DNA from: Pseudomonas weihenstephanensis
GTDB lineage: Bacteria; Pseudomonadota; Gammaproteobacteria; Pseudomonadales; Pseudomonadaceae
Direction: 5' to 3'
DNA: 64,000 nt
Assembly (NCBI RefSeq): GCF_001043055.1
Contig: NZ_JYLF01000001.1
Location: forward strand, 558,001 to 622,000
The first letter of the stretch is position 1. The number at the start of each line of letters is the position of its first letter. Shown here piece by piece: positions 43,338 through 50,514 of this stretch. The notes beneath the pieces were generated by a model, which was not told the origin of the DNA, did not search any database, and saw only the letters and a list, made by a program, of their open reading frames with translations. Both the position numbers and the translations under genes were made by a program.

Positions 43338-43882
43338 CGCTGCTACTCGATGGCGAACAGGTGCGTGGCAAGGGCCTGAAAGTGACCGCCAATATGCGGA
43401 TCGAAAGCGGTGATATGTCGGGCCAAACCAGCAACACCGAAACCGCCCACAAGGGTTTCAAGCCCAAGACCCTCACTGCGTCCCTGATGATCCCTTACGT
43501 TGACCAGGTGCAACTGCGTGACCTGATGCGCATGGCCGAGGCCACCGAAGGCGGTGGCCAACTCAAAACCTATCGCGTGGTCAACGACACGGCGAGCACG
43601 TTCGGCATCCGTCAGGTGGAGTTCTCCGAAGGCGTCAGTGCACGCGAAGACGACACCCTCAGCGCTTGGCGGATCCAGTTCACCCTGACCGAAAAAGTCT
43701 CTAACCCGCAAAAGGTCGAAGGGCGCCGCGCTGCCAATGGCGTGACGGCCCAATCCGGCCCCGGCGCTGCCGTGGGTGGCAAGGGCGGCACCGGCGAGGA
43801 CGCCGCCGAGGGCGAACAGGCACTGACCGGCTTTGAAGCCACCTTGAAAAAGGTCGACGGCTGGCTGGGTGGGGGTAATTAA
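43334..43882 (+). CDS. Baseplate complex protein (HP1 type)
   Basis: A 182-residue protein beginning MTLLLDGEQVRGKGLKVTAN with SGQTSNTETAHKGFKPKTL, a pattern seen in baseplate complex proteins of HP1-like phages. A Gly/Ala-rich linker follows in the last third. It overlaps the previous stop (ATGA) and precedes the hub gene by 3 bp. Confidence 0.75.
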   Translation: MTLLLDGEQVRGKGLKVTANMRIESGDMSGQTSNTETAHKGFKPKTLTASLMIPYVDQVQLRDLMRMAEATEGGGQLKTYRVVNDTASTFGIRQVEFSEGVSAREDDTLSAWRIQFTLTEKVSNPQKVEGRRAANGVTAQSGPGAAVGGKGGTGEDAAEGEQALTGFEATLKKVDGWLGGGN

Positions 43883-43885
43883 CCG

Positions 43886-44590
43886 ATGAAACTGCACAAA
43901 ATCCTCAGCATCAACGGCGAACGGGTGGAACTGGTCAAAGACGACGTGCGGCTGGATCTGAAAAGCCCCGGCCGGGCCACCTTCACCATTCAAGCCCAAG
44001 CCCCCGTCAGGGGGCTGGTCACACTCGACATCGGCTACAACGAACGCACGCTACAGCGGCACTTTATCGGCTACGTCGAGCGCTGCACCGCGGCTAATCG
44101 CGTGGAGCAGGTGCTGTACTGCCGCGAGATGGCCGCCATCTTGGCCAAGCCGCTGCCGTTGAACCTGCGTCACGTCGATCTGCGCGACGTACTGACCGAA
44201 ATCAGCCAGCACACCGGCCTGCGCTTTCGTGTGCCGGAACAAGCCTATGCCAGTGTGAAAGCGCCGTTTTTCTACAGCTTGGCGGCGGGTTATCAGGCGC
44301 TGGACAGCATGGCCCGCGTGTTCAACATCCCCGACTTTATCTGGCAGCAACAGGGCGATGGCGAAGTGTTCGTGGGCAGTTGGGCCGACAGCTTCTTCGG
44401 CGTGCGGGCGCCGCTACAACTGCCTGCCGAGCTGTTCGACGGCTACCAGGGCAATCAAAGCGCCATGATCGCGGCCCTTCCCGGGTTGCGACCAGGTGCA
44501 ACAATCAACCACGGCGAGCGCATCACCAGTGTGGCCCTCGTCGACAACCAGATGGCCATCCGATGGACGACGCAATCCGCCGCAGCGTAG
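43886..44590 (+). CDS. Baseplate hub protein (GpD-like)
   Basis: A 234-residue protein with hub-like beta-rich composition; FIGYVERCTAANRVEQVLYCREMAAIL and LRDVLTEISQHTGLRF resemble the hub proteins (gp27/GpD) of contractile tails. It overlaps the spike gene by 28 bp. Confidence 0.75.
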   Translation: MKLHKILSINGERVELVKDDVRLDLKSPGRATFTIQAQAPVRGLVTLDIGYNERTLQRHFIGYVERCTAANRVEQVLYCREMAAILAKPLPLNLRHVDLRDVLTEISQHTGLRFRVPEQAYASVKAPFFYSLAAGYQALDSMARVFNIPDFIWQQQGDGEVFVGSWADSFFGVRAPLQLPAELFDGYQGNQSAMIAALPGLRPGATINHGERITSVALVDNQMAIRWTTQSAAA

Positions 44591-45534
44591 AACGACAATT
44601 CCCCGAACTCACAGGCGGCTACCACCTGCCGCGCTTCGCCCGCGTGGTCGCCGTTGCCGACGCCCCCAGCGGCGCCGGGATCTGCGACGACTTCCGCCCG
44701 CGCTACGCGGTCGACATCGAGGTCATGGGGCCAGATGGCGAGCCAGACACTCAACTGCCGATCTTGGCCGGTGTCCCGCTGCCGCTGCCTACAGGCGGCG
44801 AGGAAATGGGCATCTACGCCTTCCCCGAGGAAGGCACCCAAGTCGTTGTGTGCTTCGCCTACGGCCTGCCGCACAAGCCTTACATCCAAACCATTCTCCC
44901 GCACGGCCTGAGCATGCCCAAAGTCCCGAAAGGGGATCAGGTCTGGCAGCACAGCGAAGCGTGCCAGCAACGGGTCGATGCCGACGGCAACTGGCTGCGC
45001 CAAACCGACGGCAAGATCCAGGACAAAGCGATCGAGCGCGAAGTGGAAGCCCTGGACAACACCGAGACCTTCCAGAACCACACCAGGACAGTGGACGACC
45101 ATTCAACCGAGTCAGTGGGCGGAATCAAGACCATCGAAGCGCTGGGCGCGCTCAAGCTGCTGTCGGGCGGATCTGCGAGCCTAGCGGCAGTGGATGATCT
45201 GCACCAAGCTACCGGCCGGGACTTCAACATGGTCGTGGGGCAGAAGCACAACGCCACGGTGGGTGGCGACATGCAGGAGAGGATCGAGGGGCTGCGTAAG
45301 AGTGTGGCGGGGGTTAGTCAGCGATTGGTGGCTCCCCAAAACTGGATAGGGTCGGAAAGCGTGAACCTGTTTCAGGTGGTGTGTGATTTGCTGGATTTGG
45401 TGCAGGAGATGAACACGCAATTGGCCAGCCATACCCATGGGCCGACACCAGTGCCAGCGAATGCAGCGGTGTTCACATCAAACGCCGGTAAGGCCACCTT
45501 GTTAGTGGGCCAGTTAAAACCGATTACGTTATAA
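44563..45534 (+). CDS. Baseplate spike protein (GpV-like)
   Basis: A 323-residue spike. An N-terminal OB-like domain (FARVVAVADAPSGAGICDDFRPRYAVDIEV) leads to a G/V-rich beta region with repeated short strands (SVGGIKTIEALGALKLLSGG), and the C-terminal part has HTHG-type metal-binding residues (ASHTHGP). It punctures the outer membrane. The ATG at 44563 (MDDAIRRSVE) is chosen; the frame is open upstream inside the hub gene. Confidence 0.8.
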   Translation: MDDAIRRSVERQFPELTGGYHLPRFARVVAVADAPSGAGICDDFRPRYAVDIEVMGPDGEPDTQLPILAGVPLPLPTGGEEMGIYAFPEEGTQVVVCFAYGLPHKPYIQTILPHGLSMPKVPKGDQVWQHSEACQQRVDADGNWLRQTDGKIQDKAIEREVEALDNTETFQNHTRTVDDHSTESVGGIKTIEALGALKLLSGGSASLAAVDDLHQATGRDFNMVVGQKHNATVGGDMQERIEGLRKSVAGVSQRLVAPQNWIGSESVNLFQVVCDLLDLVQEMNTQLASHTHGPTPVPANAAVFTSNAGKATLLVGQLKPITL

Positions 45535-45825
45535 GTCCTGAAACGTTTTAGTCTGCACACAAAGGTGGACTTAGATTCGTTGGGGATGCTGGCAAAATCA
45601 CATCAATCATGGAATGATGTACTTAAATCGTTGCTACTAAAATTAATTTTAGTACACCCTGAGTGGGGCGATAAAGCAGTAACGAAAGATAGATGTTTAA
45701 TGCCGCGCCGTTCAGTAGTGCGGTATTTTTTTGAATAAGGGTTGTTTGTGCGCAAGTAATCCCTTGAATTTTAATAAGCCCTGTCGGCCAGGGTGGTGGA
45801 TTTTGAGATTTAGATATGGAACAAC
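45535..45825. other. Intergenic DNA before the acyltransferase gene
   Basis: About 290 bp of AT-rich DNA with no gene. It contains a terminator-like hairpin (45700-45731) closing the late operon and must hold the separate promoter of the acyltransferase moron. Confidence 0.5.
45700..45731 (+). terminator. Terminator of the phage late operon
   Basis: Arms atgccgcgc and gtgcggtat pair over 9 bp with two G-T wobbles, followed by a T-run. Confidence 0.6.
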
Positions 45826-47832
45826 ATGGATATTAAGAAGAGCAACTTCAGGGCTGATATCAATGGGTTGCGTGCTTGGGCAGTAGTCTCAGTAATTTTT
45901 TACCATTTTGGTATTTTTGGCTTTTCAGGAGGTTTTGTAGGGGTAGACATATTTTTCGTGATATCTGGTTATTTAATGACTGGAATAATCGTGAGAGGCT
46001 TAACTGATTCACTGATTTCAGGCAAGCGATTTTCAGTGCTTGAGTTTTATGTCTCTAGGGCTAAACGTATTCTTCCTGCTTTGATAGTCCTGTGTCTATT
46101 TGTTCTTGCGCTGGGGTGGCTGGTTTTACTGCCTCAGGAATATCATACCCTTGGCACATATGTTATTAGTGCCTTAGGTTTTTTCTCGAATATAAAATTT
46201 AGTCGTGAGTCGGGGTATTTCGATGTCTCGTCCCACGAGAATTTATTACTACATACTTGGTCGCTTTCGGTTGAGTGGCAGTTCTATTTAGTTCTCCCGC
46301 TGGTTATGTTGGGTGCTTGGAAGTTTCGCCCTAAAATCTCATCATTGAAGACCTTGATTGTTATCGGCCTTTTGTTGTCGCTGTATTGGTCGGTCAAGAT
46401 GACTCCGCATAAACCTTTGATCGCATTCTATCTCATCAAAACTAGAGCCTGGGAGCTTCTTGCTGGTGGGGTGGTTTATTTGTGGGCCAACAATATTGCA
46501 ATGCCCTCAATCATTAGAAGGGTGATTGAAGGTTTTGGCTTTGTTTTGATAATAGCATCTGTCGTTATTTTTGATCAGACCAGCCAGTGGCCGGGCTGGC
46601 GAGCACTGATTCCTGTAATGGGAACGGTACTGGTTTTAATTGCTGCAAGACAAGGTTCCTGGTGGACGGGTACTAAGCTGGCCCAGTGGTTAGGTGATTG
46701 CTCATATTCTCTATATCTGTGGCACTGGCCGATTGCAGTCATGCTGGTCTTTCTGAATTTCAAAGGCCACATGTTGGGAGTTGCATTTGGACTGGTTTTA
46801 ACTTTGCTTTTGGGATGGCTGTCCTATCGCTACGTTGAAACCCCAACGCGTATAAATCTATCGAAACGGCCTATATTTATTTCGTTTGTTTTATTGTTGT
46901 CAGGGGTTTTGATAGTCGGCGCGCTTGGTGCTTTGGTTCGCTGGCAGGATGGTTTTCCTGGCCGCGTCTCATCGGAGACAAATGCTATTTTCGCCGAAGC
47001 ACTTAATAAGAATCCGCGTTTGGAAGAATGCGCATCCCAAGCTTCCGGAACTAGCTCTAAGGATAAACCCGTACCTAATTGCACGTATGGAACCGAAGGT
47101 GTTATCAAGGCTGTAATGATTGGAGATAGCCACTCATCCTCTCTGGTGACCTCATTTAAGGCCGCGATTGGGAGCGGTGATGTACTTCAATGGACTGCAA
47201 ATGCTTGTCCTCTTGCTATCGGGATACATAGCAGCATTGTAAAGCATAAGTGTGAAAATTTTCTGACTTGGGTTTTGAAAGAAGCTAAGACGTTGCCAAG
47301 CAATGTGCCTGTCGTTTTGGTTAATAGGTTTTCGGTTTACTTATATGGGCCTAATGAGGTTGACCCGCCTTTAATGAATTTAATATCTTTATTTGGATTT
47401 GAAGGGGTGAATTTTAAAAGTAACGAATACCCGACTAAAATGAGAGAGGGTGTTCTGAAAATGGTTTGTGAGCTTTCTAAGGATAGAGAGGTTTATATCG
47501 TGCGTCCTGTGCCGGAGCAAGGGTTCAACGTCCCTATGAGTATGGGGCGCTCAATGATGTTTCATGTGCCAACACGGATCTCAGTCTCGCGAGAACAGTA
47601 CAACAAACGAAATGAATTTGCTCTAGAAACCCTTGATTTGGCTGCGAAAGAGTGCGGAGCTAAAATTCTCGACCCAGTACCATTCTTGTGCGAAGAGGAG
47701 ACATGTTGGGGAGATGTAGGCGGACTGCCGATTTATTTTGATGATGATCATCTAAATGAGCGAGGCAGCCAAATGCTGGTTCCTATGTTTAAAAAGGTAG
47801 CTGGGCATGCGGCTGGTGGTGCAGTCCAGTAA
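45826..47832 (+). CDS. Membrane O-acyltransferase (acyltransferase 3-SGNH fusion), prophage moron
   Basis: A 668-residue protein of the OafA/YrhL type. The first about 370 residues form an acyltransferase-3 membrane domain with about ten helices and the conserved ADINGLRAWAVVSVIFYHF and HTWSLSVEWQFYLVLP motifs. The last about 250 residues are an SGNH domain with Ser in GDSHSS (near residue 434) and DDDHLNERGS holding the catalytic Asp/His. Such enzymes acetylate O-antigen or other surface glycans. The gene is visibly AT-richer than its neighbours and probably alters the lysogen's surface to exclude other phages. Confidence 0.88.
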   Translation: MDIKKSNFRADINGLRAWAVVSVIFYHFGIFGFSGGFVGVDIFFVISGYLMTGIIVRGLTDSLISGKRFSVLEFYVSRAKRILPALIVLCLFVLALGWLVLLPQEYHTLGTYVISALGFFSNIKFSRESGYFDVSSHENLLLHTWSLSVEWQFYLVLPLVMLGAWKFRPKISSLKTLIVIGLLLSLYWSVKMTPHKPLIAFYLIKTRAWELLAGGVVYLWANNIAMPSIIRRVIEGFGFVLIIASVVIFDQTSQWPGWRALIPVMGTVLVLIAARQGSWWTGTKLAQWLGDCSYSLYLWHWPIAVMLVFLNFKGHMLGVAFGLVLTLLLGWLSYRYVETPTRINLSKRPIFISFVLLLSGVLIVGALGALVRWQDGFPGRVSSETNAIFAEALNKNPRLEECASQASGTSSKDKPVPNCTYGTEGVIKAVMIGDSHSSSLVTSFKAAIGSGDVLQWTANACPLAIGIHSSIVKHKCENFLTWVLKEAKTLPSNVPVVLVNRFSVYLYGPNEVDPPLMNLISLFGFEGVNFKSNEYPTKMREGVLKMVCELSKDREVYIVRPVPEQGFNVPMSMGRSMMFHVPTRISVSREQYNKRNEFALETLDLAAKECGAKILDPVPFLCEEETCWGDVGGLPIYFDDDHLNERGSQMLVPMFKKVAGHAAGGAVQ

Positions 47833-47885
47833 TGAACTGATGCTGTGCCTTAGGTGTAAGTTTCCATACACATTCTGACAGTCCC

Positions 47886-47908
47886 AAGCCCTCAATTGAG
47901 GGCTTTTT
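47886..47908 (+). terminator. Terminator after the acyltransferase gene
   Basis: Perfect arms aagccctc/gagggctt with an aatt loop and a T-run, 54 bp past the stop codon. Confidence 0.85.
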
Positions 47909-48390
47909 AACATCTGTCGTAAAGTTGTAAGGAGCAGTCAGTGACGCAAGCCTTTGATTGCGAGTTTGTTTATAAAAATAATTTAGGAAATAAAAATTTG
48001 GAGAAAAAAGCACTTATCCCCCTCCCGCCGACGGGCTTTGTGTCCTTTTTTTGTGCAAAGTCGAATGTAGTGCAAACAATCCTGCAGCCCAGGCACGCCG
48101 CGGGGCTCTGCAGCCGACCGCCATTTGCACATAATGCAAAGTTTTGAAAGGTAATGCAGCGCGGTAACACAGCGGCGCAATGGGAGGTCACGAGCGGGGC
48201 AATGATGACGTGCCCGAATTCATTGGGCGGAAAGCCGGAAAAGTAATGAATGGGACGGTTTTCAAAAACGGCATCGCTCCGGCAATACGCATCAGGTGAG
48301 TGACGGGATAAATTTTGAAGACTGCTGAGAACCAATCAGATTAAGGGATGGAGTCGATCTGAAAGGCACTGCTGTATTGTATTTTTTTGC

Positions 48391-48422
48391 ATTCAGCCAT
48401 TCAGCCATTCAGCCATTCAGCC
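48391..48422. repeat. Four 8-bp tandem repeats
   Basis: ATTCAGCC is repeated four times without change, with a partial fifth unit (ATT) following. It lies about 200 bp before the AT-rich/DnaA-box region. Confidence 0.9.
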
Positions 48423-48596
48423 ATTGAGGCGAGAGGCAATATTGCTCGAAGCGATTGAAGAAGGCTGAAAGCATTTGAATCTCACAAGATCTAGAGGGGA
48501 AGTGTTGGGAACCTTTCAGTATAACACGACATGTAGTGGTGTGAGGGCTCTAGTGCTCAGGCGCAATTCAAGGGCAAATGTGCATAATTTTTTTTT

Positions 48597-48609
48597 TGAT
48601 TAAAAAATG
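48597..48609 (+). repeat. Candidate attR: 13-bp direct repeat, right copy
   Basis: TGATTAAAAAATG matches 17643-17655 exactly. It is inside a T-rich/A-rich stretch, so the match could be accidental. Confidence 0.35.
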
Positions 48610-48663
48610 ATCAATTATTGTTTTGACAGTGATAGTCAAGGATTTGTGCCCTTAAGCACAGGT

Positions 48664-48698
48664 TTATCTACAGGGTTATCCACAGAGGCTGTGGATAA
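48664..48698. promoter_or_regulatory. Cluster of three DnaA-box-like sites
   Basis: TTATCTACA (48664-48672), TTATCCACA (48676-48684) and inverted TGTGGATAA (48690-48698). The last two match the strong DnaA box and form a perfect 9-bp inverted pair with a 5-bp spacer. An AT-rich stretch (48585-48630) lies just before. Confidence 0.65.
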
Positions 48699-48755
48699 AA
48701 AACTATCAATCAGCTGTTGATTTCTCTTAGAAGAGATGGCTATTATTGGCCTGTC

Positions 48756-48773
48756 ACTTCTACATGTAGAAGT
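48756..48773. repeat. 18-bp perfect palindrome
   Basis: acttctacatgtagaagt is self-complementary over all 18 bases. It lies 58 bp after the DnaA-box cluster and could bind a dimeric protein. Confidence 0.85.
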
Positions 48774-48805
48774 CGATCTAAAGGGTGTCTACAAATTGGA
48801 TGCCA

Positions 48806-48842
48806 AAAAAAAAGTCCCACATGCTTTTGCACGTAGGACTTC
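48806..48842 (-). terminator. Minus-strand terminator with no assigned gene
   Basis: Read on the minus strand, agaagtcct and its partner close a hairpin and are followed by a long T-run (A-run at 48805-48813 on the plus strand). No minus-strand ORF precedes it before 49000, which leaves room for a small RNA. Confidence 0.6.
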
Positions 48843-49005
48843 TAGCCTGAACTTGGGGATGATTTACGAGACCTTCCCAATTCAGAACCCATAGCCGAAA
48901 AGCTGCGGACTAGCTAATTCTATATCCGCTTGTGCTTTAGCACAACGTGGTCGTGAATTTTCTGGGTCTGTAGCTCCTAGGCACTATGTAAGTAGGAGAT
49001 TTACC

Positions 49006-49191
49006 ATGACAATCGGAAAAAAACCTGGGCAGAGTACCGGTAAACAAGGCGGCATCTTTCAAGAAGTAGGCCCTCGCGGCGGACCGAAAGATAATTTTGC
49101 GGCTGTTCCAGACAACAAGCCACTACCGCCGACCACAACGCCGGGAAATACTTGGGTCCCGACCCACGTTACTCCTGACAGCAAGCGTTAA
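49006..49191 (+). CDS. YjzC-like small protein
   Basis: A 61-residue protein starting behind AGGAG. The pattern KPGQSTGKQGGIFQEVGPRGG, then PDNKPLPPTTTPGNTWV, resembles the YjzC family of small proteins with unknown function. It is Gly/Pro-rich with no cysteines or membrane segment. A strong terminator follows within a few bases, so it is a single-gene transcript. It lies in the junction zone beside a toxin-antitoxin pair. Confidence 0.6.
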   Translation: MTIGKKPGQSTGKQGGIFQEVGPRGGPKDNFAAVPDNKPLPPTTTPGNTWVPTHVTPDSKR

Positions 49192-49228
49192 AAAAAAGCC
49201 GCGAATCTGATTCGCGGCTTTTTTTTGT
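49191..49228 (+). terminator. Terminator after the YjzC-like gene
   Basis: Arms aagccgcgaatc-type and gattcgcggctt pair perfectly with almost no loop, followed by eight T. Confidence 0.88.
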
Positions 49229-49254
49229 CAAGAAATACGTTTTTGCTAGTGACT

Positions 49255-49287
49255 AAAAAAGCCCTAGTTTTTGACTAGGGCTTTTTT
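49255..49287. terminator. Bidirectional terminator, 3' of the toxin-antitoxin operon
   Basis: Arms aaaaaagccctag/ctagggctttttt enclose a 7-nt loop. It ends the leftward antitoxin gene and can stop rightward readthrough. Confidence 0.87.
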
Positions 49288-49303
49288 ATCTAACCTGAAG
49301 AAC

Positions 49304-49636
49304 TTAAGCGCATGCTTCGTCTGTCCGATGTGTAACAACTTTCGACATTCCTATGCCTAGCGCCTGCAGTACCTTGAGGATTGTAGAGAGCTTTGGATCT
49401 CCGCCTGCCGCAATGGATCGGTAGAGATTTCCTTTAGCAAGGCCTGTATTTTGAGAGAGGCTACCCATCCCGCCTCTTGCGTCGACAAGACGACGGATAG
49501 CTAGGAGGAAAGCATCGCCGCCGCCTGCCTCGTCAATTTCTTCTAATGCTACAGATAGGTATTCGATGGCAAATGCTTCGTCTTCACGGAGCATTTCAAG
49601 AACGCTGTCTTCATGAGAACGAGTACGAGTTGTCAT
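49304..49636 (-). CDS. Antitoxin of an HI1420-type addiction module
   Basis: A 110-residue protein with a helix-turn-helix in its second half (GMGSLSQNTGLAKGNLYRSIAAGGDPKLSTILKVLQALG), typical of the HI1420/HigA-like antidotes. It should neutralise the upstream RelE/ParE-family toxin and repress the operon. Order is toxin first, as in HigBA-type systems. The stop lies 17 bp from a terminator. The pair lies in the non-core stretch between the prophage and kup. Confidence 0.85.
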   Translation of the reverse strand: MTTRTRSHEDSVLEMLREDEAFAIEYLSVALEEIDEAGGGDAFLLAIRRLVDARGGMGSLSQNTGLAKGNLYRSIAAGGDPKLSTILKVLQALGIGMSKVVTHRTDEACA

Positions 49637-49638
49637 TT

Positions 49639-49956
49639 CTATTTCACCTTGTGAGATTTCCAGAGAGCCTTAGCTTGGTCGATGTCGTTCTGCTGTTTAT
49701 CCTTTGAGCCGCCGCCCAGCAGGAAAATGACCTTTTGACCTTCGACTGCGTAATACACGCGAAATCCAGGGCCAACGTCCAGCTTCATTTCAAAGACCCC
49801 ATCACCCACCGGCTCGGTTTTGCCAAAGTTTCCGAGCGCTGCCCGGTCAACTCTGGTGGTGATTCTCGCCTTAGATCGCTTGTCTCTAATGGTGTCGAGC
49901 CAAGCTTGATAGATATCCACTCCATTGGCAGACAGTACGTGTTCCACTGCGTACAT
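49639..49956 (-). CDS. RelE/ParE-superfamily toxin (HI1419 type)
   Basis: A 105-residue toxin with the RelE fold pattern: AWLDTIRDKRSKARITTRVDRAALGNFGKTEPVGDGVFEMKLDVGPGFRVYYA, and GGGSKDKQQNDIDQAKALWK at the end, as in the HI1419 group. Such toxins cut mRNA on the ribosome. It is followed 2 bp later by its antitoxin gene. The operon promoter region carries a short palindrome. Confidence 0.87.
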   Translation of the reverse strand: MYAVEHVLSANGVDIYQAWLDTIRDKRSKARITTRVDRAALGNFGKTEPVGDGVFEMKLDVGPGFRVYYAVEGQKVIFLLGGGSKDKQQNDIDQAKALWKSHKVK

Positions 49957-49967
49957 TACAGACTGTA
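49957..49967. promoter_or_regulatory. Candidate operator of the toxin-antitoxin operon
   Basis: tacag-a-ctgta is a perfect palindrome 1 bp upstream of the toxin start codon, where self-repression by the antitoxin is usual. Confidence 0.4.
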
Positions 49968-50514
49968 CCTTAAAAGAGACGAAGCGCCGATTGAATTTTT
50001 CAATCGACAGCAGGGCTGTTGATCAAAAATGGGTCAGACATCCGTGCTGGATGGCACGTTGCCATGAAGGGACAAAGTGTACAGTTTGCCAGTAGGAATG
50101 GGGAGGCTAGTGGGAATATTACTGAGGAAGCGAAAAAATAATTAGTATATTTAGACCATCGTTGGGGCAACCCAGGGAAACAAAACCAACCTTGGGGTTG
50201 GCAGGCTTGGTAACGGTGGACATGGCGAACCTCGGTATGTAGTGACGTTACATGCCCGTAAAGGCTGCACGACGAACGGGCGCTTGATGCGCCTCTAATG
50301 AAAAAAAGTGCGTGATTTTAGCTATGGTCAACGCACTTGACCAGCGTTATGCGGGGATTTACGACGAGTGCTGCGCTATGCTGCGCGCCGTCGCGAAAGT
50401 AGGGTTTCTAAACTATGAATTTTCGTAGATAACAGTCAGACAATCAGCGCATGCTGCCGAGCAAGCGTAGCGCTCGCCATTAAGAACAGCGGTCTAGAGT
50501 TGTAGGAGTGGTTG
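49968..50514. other. Region upstream of kup
   Basis: About 545 bp without a clear gene. It holds a minus-strand terminator (50300-50338) and presumably the kup promoter. The stretch 50160-50300 has several short GC-rich mirrored segments (ccaaccttggggttgg; gttacatgcccgtaa) that could fold, but no known riboswitch was recognised. Confidence 0.45.
50300..50338 (-). terminator. Minus-strand terminator between kup and the toxin operon
   Basis: Arms aagtgcgt/acgcactt pair perfectly across a 17-nt loop, and the minus strand continues into a T-run. It would stop leftward transcription before the toxin-antitoxin promoter. Confidence 0.6.

Larger units (their letters stand above)
17656..48596. mobile_element. 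Prophage with P2/HP1-like late genes and a serine integrase
   Basis: A roughly 31-kb element lying between rimO and kup. It has an integrase, repressor/Cro pair, possible replication initiator, leftward terminase-portal-Ogr set, rightward capsid, tail, lysis and baseplate genes, and a terminal acyltransferase moron. Every structural gene expected for an HP1/P2-type contractile-tailed virion is present and intact, so it may be inducible. Boundaries are set at a 13-bp direct repeat and are tentative; the left edge is firmer than the right. Confidence 0.85.
47833..49005. other. Gene-poor right junction of the prophage
   Basis: About 1.17 kb without a convincing gene. Notable parts are a terminator (47886), four 8-bp repeats (48391), candidate attR (48597), three DnaA-box-like sites (48664-48698), an 18-bp palindrome (48756), a minus-strand terminator (48806) and a hairpin ttgtgct-tt-agcacaa (48930-48945). 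A 68-codon frame at 47941 has no coding character. Confidence 0.6.

Noticed and set aside
47941..48147. Rightward 68-codon frame after the acyltransferase terminator
   Set aside because: Composition and the clusters of Pro/Arg/Cys give no coding impression and no family is recognised.
48391..48422. Four short tandem repeats as a CRISPR array
   Set aside because: The unit is only 8 bp with no spacers; it is a simple tandem repeat.
50160..50300. Possible riboswitch in the kup leader
   Set aside because: There are several short mirrored GC-rich segments, but they do not match any riboswitch core I can recognise, and the kup transcription start is unknown.
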